DNA of 64,000 nt, taken from contig JANXAD010000004.1 of NCBI GenBank assembly GCA_025062245.1, positions 1-64,000 of the forward strand, in the 5' to 3' direction. Shown here piece by piece: positions 34,520-43,025 of the stretch. Origin of the DNA: Thermodesulfobacteriaceae bacterium. GTDB lineage: Bacteria > Desulfobacterota > Thermodesulfobacteria > Thermodesulfobacteriales > Thermodesulfobacteriaceae. The position numbers were made by a program, and so were the translations under genes. The notes below the pieces were generated by a model. It worked only from the letters and a program-made list of their open reading frames with translations. It was not told the DNA's origin and made no database searches. The stretch's first letter is position 1. Each line of letters begins with the position of its first letter.

Positions 34520-34589
34520 CCAAAAGTTTTAAAGACATAACCTAAAAATTAAACTTTTCAAAATTTATTAAAAGATATGAAAGGTTTAA

Positions 34590-35333
34590 TTATTTAAGAA
34601 TTTCTAAAAGAAAATAGTCCACCTTAGCCTCAGCTTTTCCTAATCCTCCTACAAAATTGGTATAAATTCCGACTAAACCTTTCTTAATCCTCGAGACATC
34701 TAATACCCCTTCAAGTTTTCTGTCATTCCAATAAAAGATAGCTTTACCTTTTTTAACCCTTAACCCCATTTTTTGCCAACCAGATTCCTTAGGAAATTGG
34801 TTAGAAATATCGGTTTCTTTCCAAAATTTTAAATAAACTGGAAAATGCCTTGTATCCTTACCTACATAAGCAAGGTTTAAAGAGGGAGATTTTTTATTAA
34901 AATCGCAAACAAACCTATAAAACCTTCCCTCTATCGGGTCAATTAAAAAGGCCAGCCCAACTAAAGGTCCTTTATCTCCCTCTGATACAGGGCAGTAAAC
35001 CATAGCTTCAAGATAAAAATCACTAACTTCAGGTGTTATAGCATAACTAAGAGCTGCAAATCCCCCTACCTTAGAGTTAGTTAAAATTCCAATACCCCTA
35101 TCTCCTTCTGGAGCAGTAGGATCTTTCACAGCCTCTAAGTTATCGAGAAAATAATGAGGAAAAAACATCCATTGCAATTGAGCCTTTCCTTCAGTAAAGG
35201 AATCCTTAAAAATTTCTGCTGACCAAAGATTAAAACTAAAAAACCAAAATAAAAGCATCAAAAGTAAAAAAACTTTAAAAGAAAGCTTTGAAAAATTCGG
35301 TCTAAAAATTCTTCTAGTGTATCTAAATTTCAT
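34590..35333 (-). CDS. Exported protein with concanavalin-like fold, N-terminus derived from a MITE
   Basis: A 247-residue protein. Residues ~19-40 form a hydrophobic export signal (VFLLLMLLFWFFSFNLWSAE), and the mature part has a beta-rich pattern (IFKDSFTEGKAQLQWMFFP, YLEAMVYCP-type, GWQKMGLRVKKGKAIFYWN, GLVGIYTNFV) like the lectin/glucanase-type domains that bind sugars. The fold is my inference. The start codon and the first 17 codons lie inside a MITE-like repeat (35281-35586), so the basic N-region of the signal was donated by the element. It lies downstream of korB, beyond the MITE. The nearest AGGAGG is 18 bases before the ATG, farther than usual. Confidence 0.6.
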   Translation of the reverse strand: MKFRYTRRIFRPNFSKLSFKVFLLLMLLFWFFSFNLWSAEIFKDSFTEGKAQLQWMFFPHYFLDNLEAVKDPTAPEGDRGIGILTNSKVGGFAALSYAITPEVSDFYLEAMVYCPVSEGDKGPLVGLAFLIDPIEGRFYRFVCDFNKKSPSLNLAYVGKDTRHFPVYLKFWKETDISNQFPKESGWQKMGLRVKKGKAIFYWNDRKLEGVLDVSRIKKGLVGIYTNFVGGLGKAEAKVDYFLLEILK

Positions 35334-35586
35334 TCTTAGATATTAATCAAACCTCCTAAGAGTTCTTTAACCCCTCTCTTAACTCCCTACTAACTTGAGA
35401 TTTACTCCCTAAACTTCTCTCTTTGCTATATCATAAATGAAGCTAGATAGGAAGCTCCTGATAGAGAGGATTTTCTTTTATTAACCATTAAGTAACCTTT
35501 TTTCTATACCCTTGAGAAACCTCCTTGTCTTTTTTGTAATTCTATCTTAAAATCTTCTTTAAACCATTGAATTTTACAAAGGTCTC
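35281..35586 (-). mobile_element. MITE-like inverted-repeat element, copy B (306 bp)
   Basis: On the minus strand it begins GAGACCTTTGTAAAATTC and ends GAATTTTTCAAAGCTTTC, imperfect inverted repeats of about 18 bases. It aligns over most of its length with copy C at 49312-49631, and at both ends with copy A at 8190-8471. TTAAAA flanks both sides, a possible target duplication. It encodes no transposase. Its right end supplies the start of the neighbouring exported protein. Confidence 0.78.
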
Positions 35587-35618
35587 TTAAAAGAGATTTT
35601 TTCATGTTTTGGTAAATT

Positions 35619-36470
35619 TTAATAAAAATTATTTAATAAATCTTTTATTTTTTCGATCTTAGGTTTTTGTTTTACCAGAGGTTCCTTTTTTAAAACAGGA
35701 ATTTGTTCCTCCAAAGTAGGTCTATTTATCCTATAAATTATTCCGAGAGGAATTTTATCACCCCATTCCAAGGCCTTTTGAAAGGCAAGTTTTCTGTCTT
35801 CAGGATTATAACTATCATCGAGTTGATATACTCTTTTTTGATACCACTGATAGGTATTTACTTTATTGAAGCTTACGCAGGGTTGCAAAATGTCTATTAA
35901 AGCAAACCCTTTATGTTTCACTGCTTCTTTTATAAGCCATTTAAGATGGGTAACTTCTCCTGCAAATCCTCTGGCCACAAAACTACAATCAAGGGCTACA
36001 GCTAAGGCTAAAGGATTTAAAGGTTCGGACATAACACCAAAGGGTTGAGTTTTAGTTAAGACCCCCCTTAAAGTTGTAGGAGAGGCTTGTCCCTTAGTAA
36101 GTCCATAGATTTGGTTGTTATGCACTAAAAGTTTAAAATCGGGATTTCTTCTTATAGTATGAAGTAGATGATTCCCTCCCTCTCCATAACAATCTCCATC
36201 TCCTGCAATAGCAAAAACCTTTAACTGATGATTAGAAAGTTTAATACCTGTAGCTACAGGTAAAGTTCTGCCGTGAAGTCCATTAAAGGTATTACAACGG
36301 GTATAATGGGGAAATTTTCCTGCTTGACCAATACCAGAGACTATAATAATTTCGTGAGGTGCAAGCTCAAGTTCAACCATAGCTTCATTAAAAGCTCTAA
36401 GTATAGAAAAATTCCCACAACCAGGGCACCAAGCGGGTTTTTGGCCTTTAAAATCTTTCAAGGTAAGCAT
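35619..36470 (-). CDS. korB: 2-oxoacid:ferredoxin oxidoreductase beta subunit
   Basis: ThDP- and Fe-S-containing subunit. Cluster ligands are in AWCPGCGNFSILRAF, TRCNTFNGLHGR and LQPCVSFNKVNTY; the ThDP/Mg site is GDGDCYGEGGNHLLHTIRRN followed by LLVHNNQIYGLTKGQ. The 283 residues fit two-subunit KorAB-type enzymes. It overlaps korA by 23 bases. Substrate could be 2-oxoglutarate, pyruvate or a branched-chain 2-oxoacid; KorAB is the best match by architecture only. Confidence 0.9.
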   Translation of the reverse strand: MLTLKDFKGQKPAWCPGCGNFSILRAFNEAMVELELAPHEIIIVSGIGQAGKFPHYTRCNTFNGLHGRTLPVATGIKLSNHQLKVFAIAGDGDCYGEGGNHLLHTIRRNPDFKLLVHNNQIYGLTKGQASPTTLRGVLTKTQPFGVMSEPLNPLALAVALDCSFVARGFAGEVTHLKWLIKEAVKHKGFALIDILQPCVSFNKVNTYQWYQKRVYQLDDSYNPEDRKLAFQKALEWGDKIPLGIIYRINRPTLEEQIPVLKKEPLVKQKPKIEKIKDLLNNFY

Positions 36471-38169
36471 AATTTACCCTCTCCTTAAGTTCATCCACTG
36501 TAAAAGGTCTTCCGTCAAATCTATTAATGTGTTTTTTAATTCTCACTCCTGTTTCCAATTGCAAAAGTTTAGCAAATTGACTGGTAGCATTTTGCTCAAT
36601 ATTTATTACAATTTTAGCCTCTTTAATAAGGTTTACCCAACTTACCTCTTCTGAAAAGGGAAAAATTTCGCTAAAATGGAGCATAGCAACTTTAAAATCC
36701 TTAGATAGTTCATCAACTACCTCTTTCACTATTCCGTATAAAGAACCCCAGCAAATTAAGAGAAGATCAGGTTTTTTTTCTCCATATAAGGTGGGAGGTT
36801 CAATTTCTTTTTTAAGAAGAGGAATCTTTTGAAAAAGTCTCTTTTGGACCATTTTTACCCTTATTTCCGCATCCTCTATGAGATGGCCCTCTTCATCATG
36901 TTCATCGCTGTCTGTTATAATAAGATGGGAAGAGTCCCCGGGTATTCCAAGAGGAGAAACTCCTGTATCAGTAAAGGCATGACGCTTATATCCACTTAAG
37001 TTTTTTAATGAGTCTCCTCTTAATCTGTAGTCTACATATTTAAGTTTAGTTAGGTCAAAACTCTGATAACTCCATTGAGAGTCTGCCAGATATTGGTCAG
37101 TTAGAATAATAGCTGGGACTTGAAATTTTTCAGCTAAATCAAAGGCTTTGTTAGTTAAATAAAAGGCTTGTTCTGGGTTGCCCGGAGCAAAGAGAATTTT
37201 GGGAAATTCCCCATGTCCAGCATATAATGCAAAAAGAAGATCTGCTGCTTCAGTTCTGGTAGGAAGTCCAGTAGCAGGACCTGGTCTTTGAGCAAGAGCA
37301 ACCACAATGGGAGTTTCTGTCATACCTGCTAAAGAAAGACCCTCTACCATCAAAGCAAAACCTCCTCCTGAAGTGCCTGTCATAGCTCTAACCCCTGCAA
37401 AAGAGGCTCCTATTATCATATTTATAGCCGATATTTCATCTTCTGCCTGTTCTACCACTATATCAAAATCTTTAGCCTGTTCAGCAATAAAGTTAAATAT
37501 TCCCGTTGAAGGAGTCATAGGATAGGCTGAATAAAACTTTACTCCAGAAGCAATAGCTCCCAACCCTATAGCTTCATTTCCTGAAATAAGCATTTTAGGC
37601 TCTGTAAATTCTGAAAGCCTAAAGGAACACCTAAGACACTCCTTACGTGCTAATTCATAACCAGCTTTGGCTGCCTTCAAATTGGCCTCAACTAAGTCAA
37701 TTCCCTTTTTAATAAAAGTTTTTTTAATAAGTTCAAACATAATCTCAGGATCCATCCCAAGCATACCAATAATAGCTCCAATGGCTACAGTATTAACCAT
37801 AATTTTGTCTCCTCCAAATTCCAGGGCAAGTTTAAGCAAAGGAAGATCAAGGAAATTTTCTTTTTCAAACCTTTCTCTTAAAAGAGAAGAGTCATAAAGT
37901 ACTTGGCCTTCTTCAACTAATTCTCTTTCGTGTAAAAAAATACTTTCCCTATCAAGGGCTACAAGAATATGTACTCTATTTCTTGAAGCTGTAATAGGTC
38001 TATCGGAAATTCTTATTTGATAGAAATTATGCCCCCCTCTTATGCGAGATTCATAATCTTGATGGGAAAAAACATAGAATCCTGCACGGGTAAAAATATG
38101 GGCTAAAGCATCTCCTATAGTTTGAATTCCTTGCCCAGCCTCTCCACCTATTTTAATAGAATAATCCAT
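36448..38169 (-). CDS. korA: 2-oxoacid:ferredoxin oxidoreductase alpha subunit with fused gamma domain
   Basis: Residues ~1-180 are the gamma (CoA-binding) domain: SIKIGGEAGQGIQTIGDALA and ESRIRGGHNFYQIRIS. Residues ~195-573 are the alpha subunit with GNEAIGLGAIASGVKFYSAY, MTPSTGIFNFIAEQA and TGTSGGGFALMVEG. The ATG at 38169 is used because it is preceded by GGAGG at proper distance; the reading frame extends upstream only with a TTG. Gene order korA-korB with fused gamma is typical of two-subunit enzymes that oxidise 2-oxoacids to acyl-CoA with ferredoxin reduction. A -10 box and a 14-bp palindrome lie just upstream. Confidence 0.92.
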   Translation of the reverse strand: MDYSIKIGGEAGQGIQTIGDALAHIFTRAGFYVFSHQDYESRIRGGHNFYQIRISDRPITASRNRVHILVALDRESIFLHERELVEEGQVLYDSSLLRERFEKENFLDLPLLKLALEFGGDKIMVNTVAIGAIIGMLGMDPEIMFELIKKTFIKKGIDLVEANLKAAKAGYELARKECLRCSFRLSEFTEPKMLISGNEAIGLGAIASGVKFYSAYPMTPSTGIFNFIAEQAKDFDIVVEQAEDEISAINMIIGASFAGVRAMTGTSGGGFALMVEGLSLAGMTETPIVVALAQRPGPATGLPTRTEAADLLFALYAGHGEFPKILFAPGNPEQAFYLTNKAFDLAEKFQVPAIILTDQYLADSQWSYQSFDLTKLKYVDYRLRGDSLKNLSGYKRHAFTDTGVSPLGIPGDSSHLIITDSDEHDEEGHLIEDAEIRVKMVQKRLFQKIPLLKKEIEPPTLYGEKKPDLLLICWGSLYGIVKEVVDELSKDFKVAMLHFSEIFPFSEEVSWVNLIKEAKIVINIEQNATSQFAKLLQLETGVRIKKHINRFDGRPFTVDELKERVNYAYLERF

Positions 38170-38181
38170 TAAAGTTTCCTC

Positions 38182-38213
38182 CACCAAATTTGGTGATTCT
38201 TTCTTTTATTATA
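38182..38213 (-). promoter_or_regulatory. korAB promoter -10 box with 14-bp palindromic operator
   Basis: On the minus strand TATAAT lies at 38208-38213 and the perfect palindrome CACCAAATTTGGTG at 38182-38195, about 12 bases downstream of the -10 box, covering the likely transcription start. A repressor bound there would block initiation. No clear -35 box is at the right distance. Confidence 0.5.
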
Positions 38214-38293
38214 TCACTTTTTAAAGAGTAAAGCTTCTATTTTAAATGTCAAGAAAAAGTAAAAAAAATTTTAATTAAAGTAAATTTGAAAAT

Positions 38294-38740
38294 TCATATT
38301 CCTATCCTATTTAACCAACTTAAGATCTCCTCCATCACCTTAGAGGTTTCGTTTAAAACTCTTTTTCTTTTTACTAAAAAAACTTCTACCCTTTTTATTC
38401 TTTGAGAGGCTAATTTTTTATAAAATTTTGCATATTTCTTTTCTCCCCACCCTCCAAAGGTAATAATCATAAAGAGATTTTCACAACTTATTTTTTTTAG
38501 GAAATAGGTAATGGGAGGACAGTTGAAAGTCCACTTGGGAAAGCATAAAACTAAAGTAGAGGAAGAGGGTTTTTCAAAGTAAGCTTTAAAAGATAAATAG
38601 GGTATAAAAGAAAGTAAGAGCCAAAAAAAATAGGATTTTTTAGAGGTTTTAATTTCCTTAGGCCTTAAGTTTAAGCATTCTCCTAGTAATTCAGCTAATT
38701 TTTTAGAGATTCCCGTAAAAGAATAATAATAAATTTCCAA
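38294..38740 (-). CDS. Flavodoxin-like protein
   Basis: A 148-residue protein beginning IYYYSFTGISKKLAELLG, the pattern of a flavodoxin phosphate-binding loop after the first strand. Later strands include LVLCFPKWTFNCPPITYFLK and LFMIITFGGWGEKK, where the FMN-ring loops should be. Flavin binding is inferred. It follows arsC by one base and could be a reductant in the same operon. Length is near that of short-chain flavodoxins. Confidence 0.65.
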   Translation of the reverse strand: MEIYYYSFTGISKKLAELLGECLNLRPKEIKTSKKSYFFWLLLSFIPYLSFKAYFEKPSSSTLVLCFPKWTFNCPPITYFLKKISCENLFMIITFGGWGEKKYAKFYKKLASQRIKRVEVFLVKRKRVLNETSKVMEEILSWLNRIGI

Positions 38741-38741
38741 C

Positions 38742-39170
38742 TTAAAGAGTTTCTAAAAGAGCTTCTACTCTTTTTTTTATTTCGTCCCTTATTTTTCTGA
38801 AAATTTGTAATCTTTCTTCTTCTGAACCTCTAAAAATAACTGGATCAGAAATGTTCCAGTGCTCTATTTTAACTCCCGGAAGATAGGGGCATCTTTCAGC
38901 TGCATCTCCACAAAGAGTAATAAGATAGTCCAATTCTCTATAGGGTATATCTTCTAAACCTTTAGAATACTGATCTGAAAGATCAATACCTTCCTCAAGC
39001 ATAACCTTTATAACCAAAGGATGAATATATCCCGTAGGAGAGGCCCCTGCCGAATAAAATTCTAAATCCTTTCTGTCCTTTAAAAGAGCTAAATACTTGG
39101 CATATCCCTCGGCTATTTGACTTCTGGCTGAATTTCCCGTACAGATAAAACCTATTTTTTTCTTTTTCAT
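38742..39170 (-). CDS. arsC: Arsenate reductase, thioredoxin-coupled (LMW-phosphatase fold)
   Basis: Reduces arsenate to arsenite. The phosphatase-like P-loop is C10-T-G-N-S-A-R, and the redox pair is C87 and C94 in TLCGDAAERCPYLPG, the three-Cys arrangement of S. aureus pI258 ArsC (Cys10, 82, 89). The 142 residues are typical. No arsenite pump is adjacent. It lies between mobB and the flavodoxin-like gene. Confidence 0.9.
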   Translation of the reverse strand: MKKKKIGFICTGNSARSQIAEGYAKYLALLKDRKDLEFYSAGASPTGYIHPLVIKVMLEEGIDLSDQYSKGLEDIPYRELDYLITLCGDAAERCPYLPGVKIEHWNISDPVIFRGSEEERLQIFRKIRDEIKKRVEALLETL

Positions 39171-39190
39171 ATTTTAAACCCCTAACTCTT

Positions 39191-39874
39191 TTAGATTTTA
39201 ATTTTTACTTCGATTTGGTTTATTTTTTCTGGAACTTTTTTCAAGGCCTTTAAAAAACCCTCCAAGGTAGATTTAAGAATACTTTGGACAAAGGAATTTA
39301 AGGGTACTTTATAGTTATTTACTAAAAGCAAAACTTCGCAATTTTGGGAAAGAAAGTTTTCTTCTATAAACTTCAGAAGCTCTTTTCCTTCTTCAAGACT
39401 AAAGAATCTCTCATCAGGAAAGAGACCTTTCCAACTTTTAAGGTCCTTTTTAACTACAAAGCCTAATAGGTTTTTAAGGTTTCTTTTAATTTCTTTTGGA
39501 TTTTCCTCCTCTTTTAAACACCAGAATTTAGAAATCCCATCTAAGTTTTTAAAACCTTCAAGTAAGACTAAATCACAGTTCCAAAAAAGACTTTCCCAGA
39601 GAGAAAGTAAATTCTTCTCTGAATAGGAAGTTAAAAAAGATTGGTCAAAGTATAAAGTAAAAAAAGAAGCTTGAAAAAGGGAAGTTAAGAAAGCTCCTTT
39701 TTCACGGTAAAGCCAGGTATCCTTAGAAGGAGAATCTGTAACTATTTCTTCATGATGGGAAGATTTAATAACTCCAACTTTTAGCCCTTTTTTAGAAAGG
39801 GTTTCCACTATCCAAGTTCCTAAGGAAGTTTTGCCAGAATTTTTATGGCCGCAGATAGCTAAAAAGGTTGGCAA
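39191..39874 (-). CDS. mobB: MobB-like GTPase for molybdopterin guanine dinucleotide synthesis
   Basis: A 227-residue protein with the P-loop ICGHKNSGKTSL at its N-terminus and GLKVGVIKSSHHE, the MobB hallmark. MobB binds GTP and assists MobA in making bis-MGD for molybdo- and tungsto-enzymes. The C-terminal ~60 residues (VLLLVNNYKVPLNSFVQSIL) resemble a short extension found in some MobB proteins. It starts two bases after the UPF0173 stop. Confidence 0.88.
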   Translation of the reverse strand: MPTFLAICGHKNSGKTSLGTWIVETLSKKGLKVGVIKSSHHEEIVTDSPSKDTWLYREKGAFLTSLFQASFFTLYFDQSFLTSYSEKNLLSLWESLFWNCDLVLLEGFKNLDGISKFWCLKEEENPKEIKRNLKNLLGFVVKKDLKSWKGLFPDERFFSLEEGKELLKFIEENFLSQNCEVLLLVNNYKVPLNSFVQSILKSTLEGFLKALKKVPEKINQIEVKIKI

Positions 39875-39876
39875 TT

Positions 39877-40563
39877 TTAGAAATTAAAAGTTTCTCCAGG
39901 TTTTAATATTAAAACTTGAGGAATAAAGGAATATTTACTTAATTCTTCCTTGAAGTCTTCCACGGTGCCTGTTAAAAGAGGAAAGGTTTTATAATGCATA
40001 GGGATAACTATTTCAGGTCGAATAAGGTCACAGGCTTTAGCTGCTTCCTTAGGTCCCATCACATAATGACTCCCGATAGGTAGAAAGACTATTTTAGGTT
40101 GATAAAGTTCTCCTATAAGTTTCATATCGTAAAAAAGACCTGTATCTCCTGTATGATAAAGGGTTAAACCATTTTCTAAGGTAATTACAAAGCCACAGGC
40201 TTCTCCTCCGTAGCTTCCATCAGGAAGGGAGGAACTATGCCAGGCAGGAACCATAATAAAGGTGAGTTCCTCTACTTTATAACTACCTCCTATATTCATA
40301 CCTGTAGTTTTTGGAACACCAGACTTTAACAAGTACTGCTGAATCTCATGGATAGCAATAACTTCTGTAATGTTAGTTCTGGCTAATTTAACAACTTCCC
40401 CTAAGTGATCTCCGTGAGCATGAGTGATAAGGATGAAATCATAGGGACCTAAATCTACTTGGGTAGGGGCTAAAGGATTACTAACCCAAGGATCTATAAG
40501 AATTTTTTTCCCTTTAGGTGAAACTATTTTAAAACAGGAATGTCCGTAATAGGTTATTTGCAT
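39877..40563 (-). CDS. UPF0173-type metal-dependent hydrolase
   Basis: A 228-residue metallo-beta-lactamase-fold protein. The metal motif is LITHAHGDHLGEV, with additional ligands in VPAWHSSS, YHTGDTGLFYDM and IVIPMHYKTFP. The family (YtkL/UPF0173) has no firmly assigned substrate. The start ITYYGHSCFKIV is typical of the fold. It is the first gene of a four-gene minus-strand operon and lies 24 bases downstream of the tRNA-Gly gene. Confidence 0.9.
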   Translation of the reverse strand: MQITYYGHSCFKIVSPKGKKILIDPWVSNPLAPTQVDLGPYDFILITHAHGDHLGEVVKLARTNITEVIAIHEIQQYLLKSGVPKTTGMNIGGSYKVEELTFIMVPAWHSSSLPDGSYGGEACGFVITLENGLTLYHTGDTGLFYDMKLIGELYQPKIVFLPIGSHYVMGPKEAAKACDLIRPEIVIPMHYKTFPLLTGTVEDFKEELSKYSFIPQVLILKPGETFNF

Positions 40564-40587
40564 AATTTACAAGTATAAAGAAATAAA

Positions 40588-40660
40588 GCGGGCGACGGGA
40601 TTCGAACCCGCGACCTACAGCATGGCAAGCTGTCGCTCTACCAGGCTGAGCTACACCCGC
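40588..40660 (-). tRNA. tRNA-Gly (anticodon GCC)
   Basis: A 73-base cloverleaf on the minus strand: acceptor GCGGGTG pairs with CGCCCGC, the D arm contains TAGCTCAGCCTGGTAGAGC, the anticodon stem-loop is ACAGC-TTGCCAT-GCTGT with anticodon GCC, and the T loop GGGTTCGAATCCC is perfect. No CCA is encoded. Confidence 0.97.
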
Positions 40661-40692
40661 ACTCTTTTTAAAAAATATATTAAAAAACAAAC

Positions 40693-40720
40693 TTGTCAAG
40701 AGTTAAAATTTATATATAAT
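40693..40720 (+). promoter_or_regulatory. Promoter of the M48 protease gene
   Basis: TTGTCA at 40693-40698, 16-base spacer, TATAAT at 40715-40720. The -35 sits in CTTGTCAAG; read on the other strand it gives TTGACA facing the tRNA-Gly gene, so divergent promoters may share this element. Confidence 0.6.
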
Positions 40721-40770
40721 TTCTATTACATTAAAAATTTTAAATTTTTTAAGAGGAAAAATCCTTTATT

Positions 40771-42036
40771 ATGAGAAGATTTAGCCCTTTTTATTTTATA
40801 TTTATTTTTTTATGGTGTTTATTCCTTTTAGGTTGTGGAGTTGATAAAAACTATTCCCTTTCTCTTATTTCCATAGAAAGGGAAATTGAGTTAGGCAAAC
40901 TTTACACTCCCTCTTCTATTGATGAATTTGAAGGTTTATATCCTGAAAAAGAGATTCAAGAATATGTAAGTTATATAGGAAACAGATTAGCTAAGGAAGC
41001 AGAAAGAAAGGTTCCCTATAAGTTTTGGGTGGTTAACTCAAATGTAGTTAATGCTTTTGCTTTACCTGGGGGTCCGGTGATTATTACTCGGGGACTTCTT
41101 CTTCAACTGGATAAAGAAAGTCAGTTAGCTGGGGTTTTAGCTCACGAGATAGGACACATCAATGCCCGACATCATGTAAGATTTTTAGAAAAAACCTTAG
41201 CTTTAAATCTTATCCTTCAAGTAGGTTCTCTTTTTTTACCTCAAAATCTTACCGGAGAGATTCTTTTTAGATTAGGGGAGATTTCAGCAGGACTCCTTTC
41301 TCTTAAATTTAGCCGAGACCAAGAAAGAGAAGCAGATAAATATGGATTTTTGTTTACTTTAAAAGCTGGATATTCTCCCCAAGGAATGATAGAAGTATTT
41401 GAAAAGTTTAAAGCTTTGGAAAGGGAAAGACCACCTGAGTGGTTATCTACCCATCCACTTCCTGAAACGCGTATTAAAGAAGCTAAGGATTATATAAAAA
41501 CTTTTAAACCTACAGGAAGTTTAATTTCCGATACCTCAAATTTTCAAAGAATCAAAAGTCAAATTCTTTTAACTAAAGAGTCCTATGATTATGTAGAAAG
41601 GGGTAAGCAAGCTTATAAGAAAAAGGAGCTAACCCAAGCTGAAAATTATTTTAAAAGGGCCTTGGAACTTTATCCTCAGAATACAGTAGCTTTGATTTAC
41701 CTAACTTATATAAATTTAGAGAAAAATCGTTTTTCTGAAGCCTTAGAAATGGCTTCTCAGGCAGTAAAGATAGATCCTCAGTTTTTTAGAGCTCAGCTTT
41801 TAGCTGGAATTACCTATTTTAAAGTGAGAAATTTTGAGAAAGCCCTTTTTCACTTAAATGAAGCTCAAAAGCTTATACCCTTTAATGGAATTTCCTATTA
41901 TTACAAAGGACGGGTTTATGAAGAAGAAAATAAACTGAATGAGGCAGCTAAAAATTACAAAAAAGCTTTAGAGATTGGACCTAAAGATGCTTCTTGGTAT
42001 AAAGATTGTTATGCCAGGTATCAAAAAATAAGTTAA
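40771..42036 (+). CDS. BepA-like M48 metalloprotease lipoprotein with TPR repeats
   Basis: A 421-residue periplasmic protease. The signal ends in a lipobox (LFLLGCG), so it is a lipoprotein. The zinc motif HEIGH is at 125-129 in GVLAHEIGHINARHH, and the third ligand is Glu187 in EREADKYG. The C-terminal ~130 residues contain TPR units (ENYFKRALELYPQNTVALIY; AAKNYKKALEIGPKDASWYK). BepA/YfgC proteins check outer-membrane protein and LptD assembly, which fits BamA elsewhere in the window. The start ATG has only a weak AGAGGA ribosome site. Confidence 0.92.
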   Translation: MRRFSPFYFIFIFLWCLFLLGCGVDKNYSLSLISIEREIELGKLYTPSSIDEFEGLYPEKEIQEYVSYIGNRLAKEAERKVPYKFWVVNSNVVNAFALPGGPVIITRGLLLQLDKESQLAGVLAHEIGHINARHHVRFLEKTLALNLILQVGSLFLPQNLTGEILFRLGEISAGLLSLKFSRDQEREADKYGFLFTLKAGYSPQGMIEVFEKFKALERERPPEWLSTHPLPETRIKEAKDYIKTFKPTGSLISDTSNFQRIKSQILLTKESYDYVERGKQAYKKKELTQAENYFKRALELYPQNTVALIYLTYINLEKNRFSEALEMASQAVKIDPQFFRAQLLAGITYFKVRNFEKALFHLNEAQKLIPFNGISYYYKGRVYEEENKLNEAAKNYKKALEIGPKDASWYKDCYARYQKIS

Positions 42037-42059
42037 TTATAAGGGAGGATAAAGAAGGC

Positions 42060-42938
42060 ATGATTACTTTACCCTGGGTCTTAACCTTTAAAACTTCAGG
42101 AGTTACTACTTCACTTTTAATTCCTCCCTTGGTTTCCTTTATAATTTCCTTTTTTTGTGCCTCAGGGGGAGTAAGTGGGGCTTTCTTACTTTTACCCTTT
42201 CAAGTAAGTATTCTTAAATTTACAGCCCCTGCGGTTAGTGCTACTAATCATCTTTATAATGTTTTTGCTATTCCCTTTGGAGTATATACCTACTGGAAAG
42301 AAAAAAGATTTTTCTATCCTTTAACTCTAATTATTACCATAGGAACCTTTCCGGGGGTAATTCTGGGATACTTTTTAAGAATTAGTTTTTTTCAGGAACT
42401 GGCTAAGTTCAAATTACTTGTGGGTTTAGTGCTTTTGGTCATAAGTTTAAGGCTTGTTCAGGATTTATTTTTTTCCAAAAAGGAAACCTCCTTTTCTCCG
42501 GTGCCTCCTAAGGTTTTGACCTTTAATTGGAAGGTTTTAGAATTTGTTTATAGTAAGCAAAACTTTAAGGTAAATTCCTTTTTAATTTCCTTAATTGCCT
42601 TCATAATAGGTATCATAGGAGGTATTTATGGGATAGGGGGAGGAGCACTTATGGCTCCTATTTTACTTGCTTTTTTTCATTTACCTCCTTATGTTTTTGC
42701 TGGAGCTACCCTTTTTGGAACCTGTCTAACTTCTGTTTTGGGAGTTCTTATTTTTACCTTAGGTGGAAATGGTCCTGATTGGCTTTTAGGGTTCCTTTTT
42801 GGAATAGGAGGAGCAGCTGGACTTTATTTAGGAGCTAAAGTTCAAAAACATATGCCTCAAAAATTAATAAAAATTATTCTTACAATTTTAATACTTTTTA
42901 TTTCTATAAGATATATTTACTCTTACTTCAATCCTTAA
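42060..42938 (+). CDS. TauE/SafE-family membrane transporter
   Basis: A 292-residue membrane protein with about eight helices and the family's repeated GxxxG-rich loops: FFCASGGVSGAFLLLPFQVS and IIGGIYGIGGGALMAPILLA. TauE/SafE proteins move anions such as sulfite or sulfonates; export of a sulfur oxyanion would suit a Dsr organism, but the substrate is unproven. The ATG at 42060 is chosen over an in-frame ATG at 42006 because the latter lies inside the upstream gene and GGGAGGA precedes 42060. Confidence 0.88.
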   Translation: MITLPWVLTFKTSGVTTSLLIPPLVSFIISFFCASGGVSGAFLLLPFQVSILKFTAPAVSATNHLYNVFAIPFGVYTYWKEKRFFYPLTLIITIGTFPGVILGYFLRISFFQELAKFKLLVGLVLLVISLRLVQDLFFSKKETSFSPVPPKVLTFNWKVLEFVYSKQNFKVNSFLISLIAFIIGIIGGIYGIGGGALMAPILLAFFHLPPYVFAGATLFGTCLTSVLGVLIFTLGGNGPDWLLGFLFGIGGAAGLYLGAKVQKHMPQKLIKIILTILILFISIRYIYSYFNP

Positions 42939-42972
42939 AAAGATATAGCACAATGTAGATTGCATAATGTAG

Positions 42973-42989
42973 AGACCTATGGGAGGTCT
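42973..42989 (+). other. Short hairpin between the TauE and FIST genes
   Basis: AGACCT-ATGGG-AGGTCT makes a 6-bp stem with a 5-base loop. No T-run follows, so it is a poor terminator. The role is unknown. Confidence 0.3.
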
Positions 42990-43025
42990 TGACTCCATGT
43001 AAAATTAAGAGAAAATTATAATTTA

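Noticed and set aside
38247-38252. TTGACA as -35 box of korAB
   Set aside because: It is 33 bases from the TATAAT box, far beyond a working spacer, and no other -10 box matches it.
42973-42989. AGACCT hairpin as a fourth MITE or a terminator
   Set aside because: It shares only six bases with the MITE ends, lacks the AT-rich remainder, and has no T-run.
43017-43022. TATAAT directly before the FIST gene
   Set aside because: It ends only three bases before the ATG, so transcription would start inside the gene; no matching -35 box at 16-18 bases.
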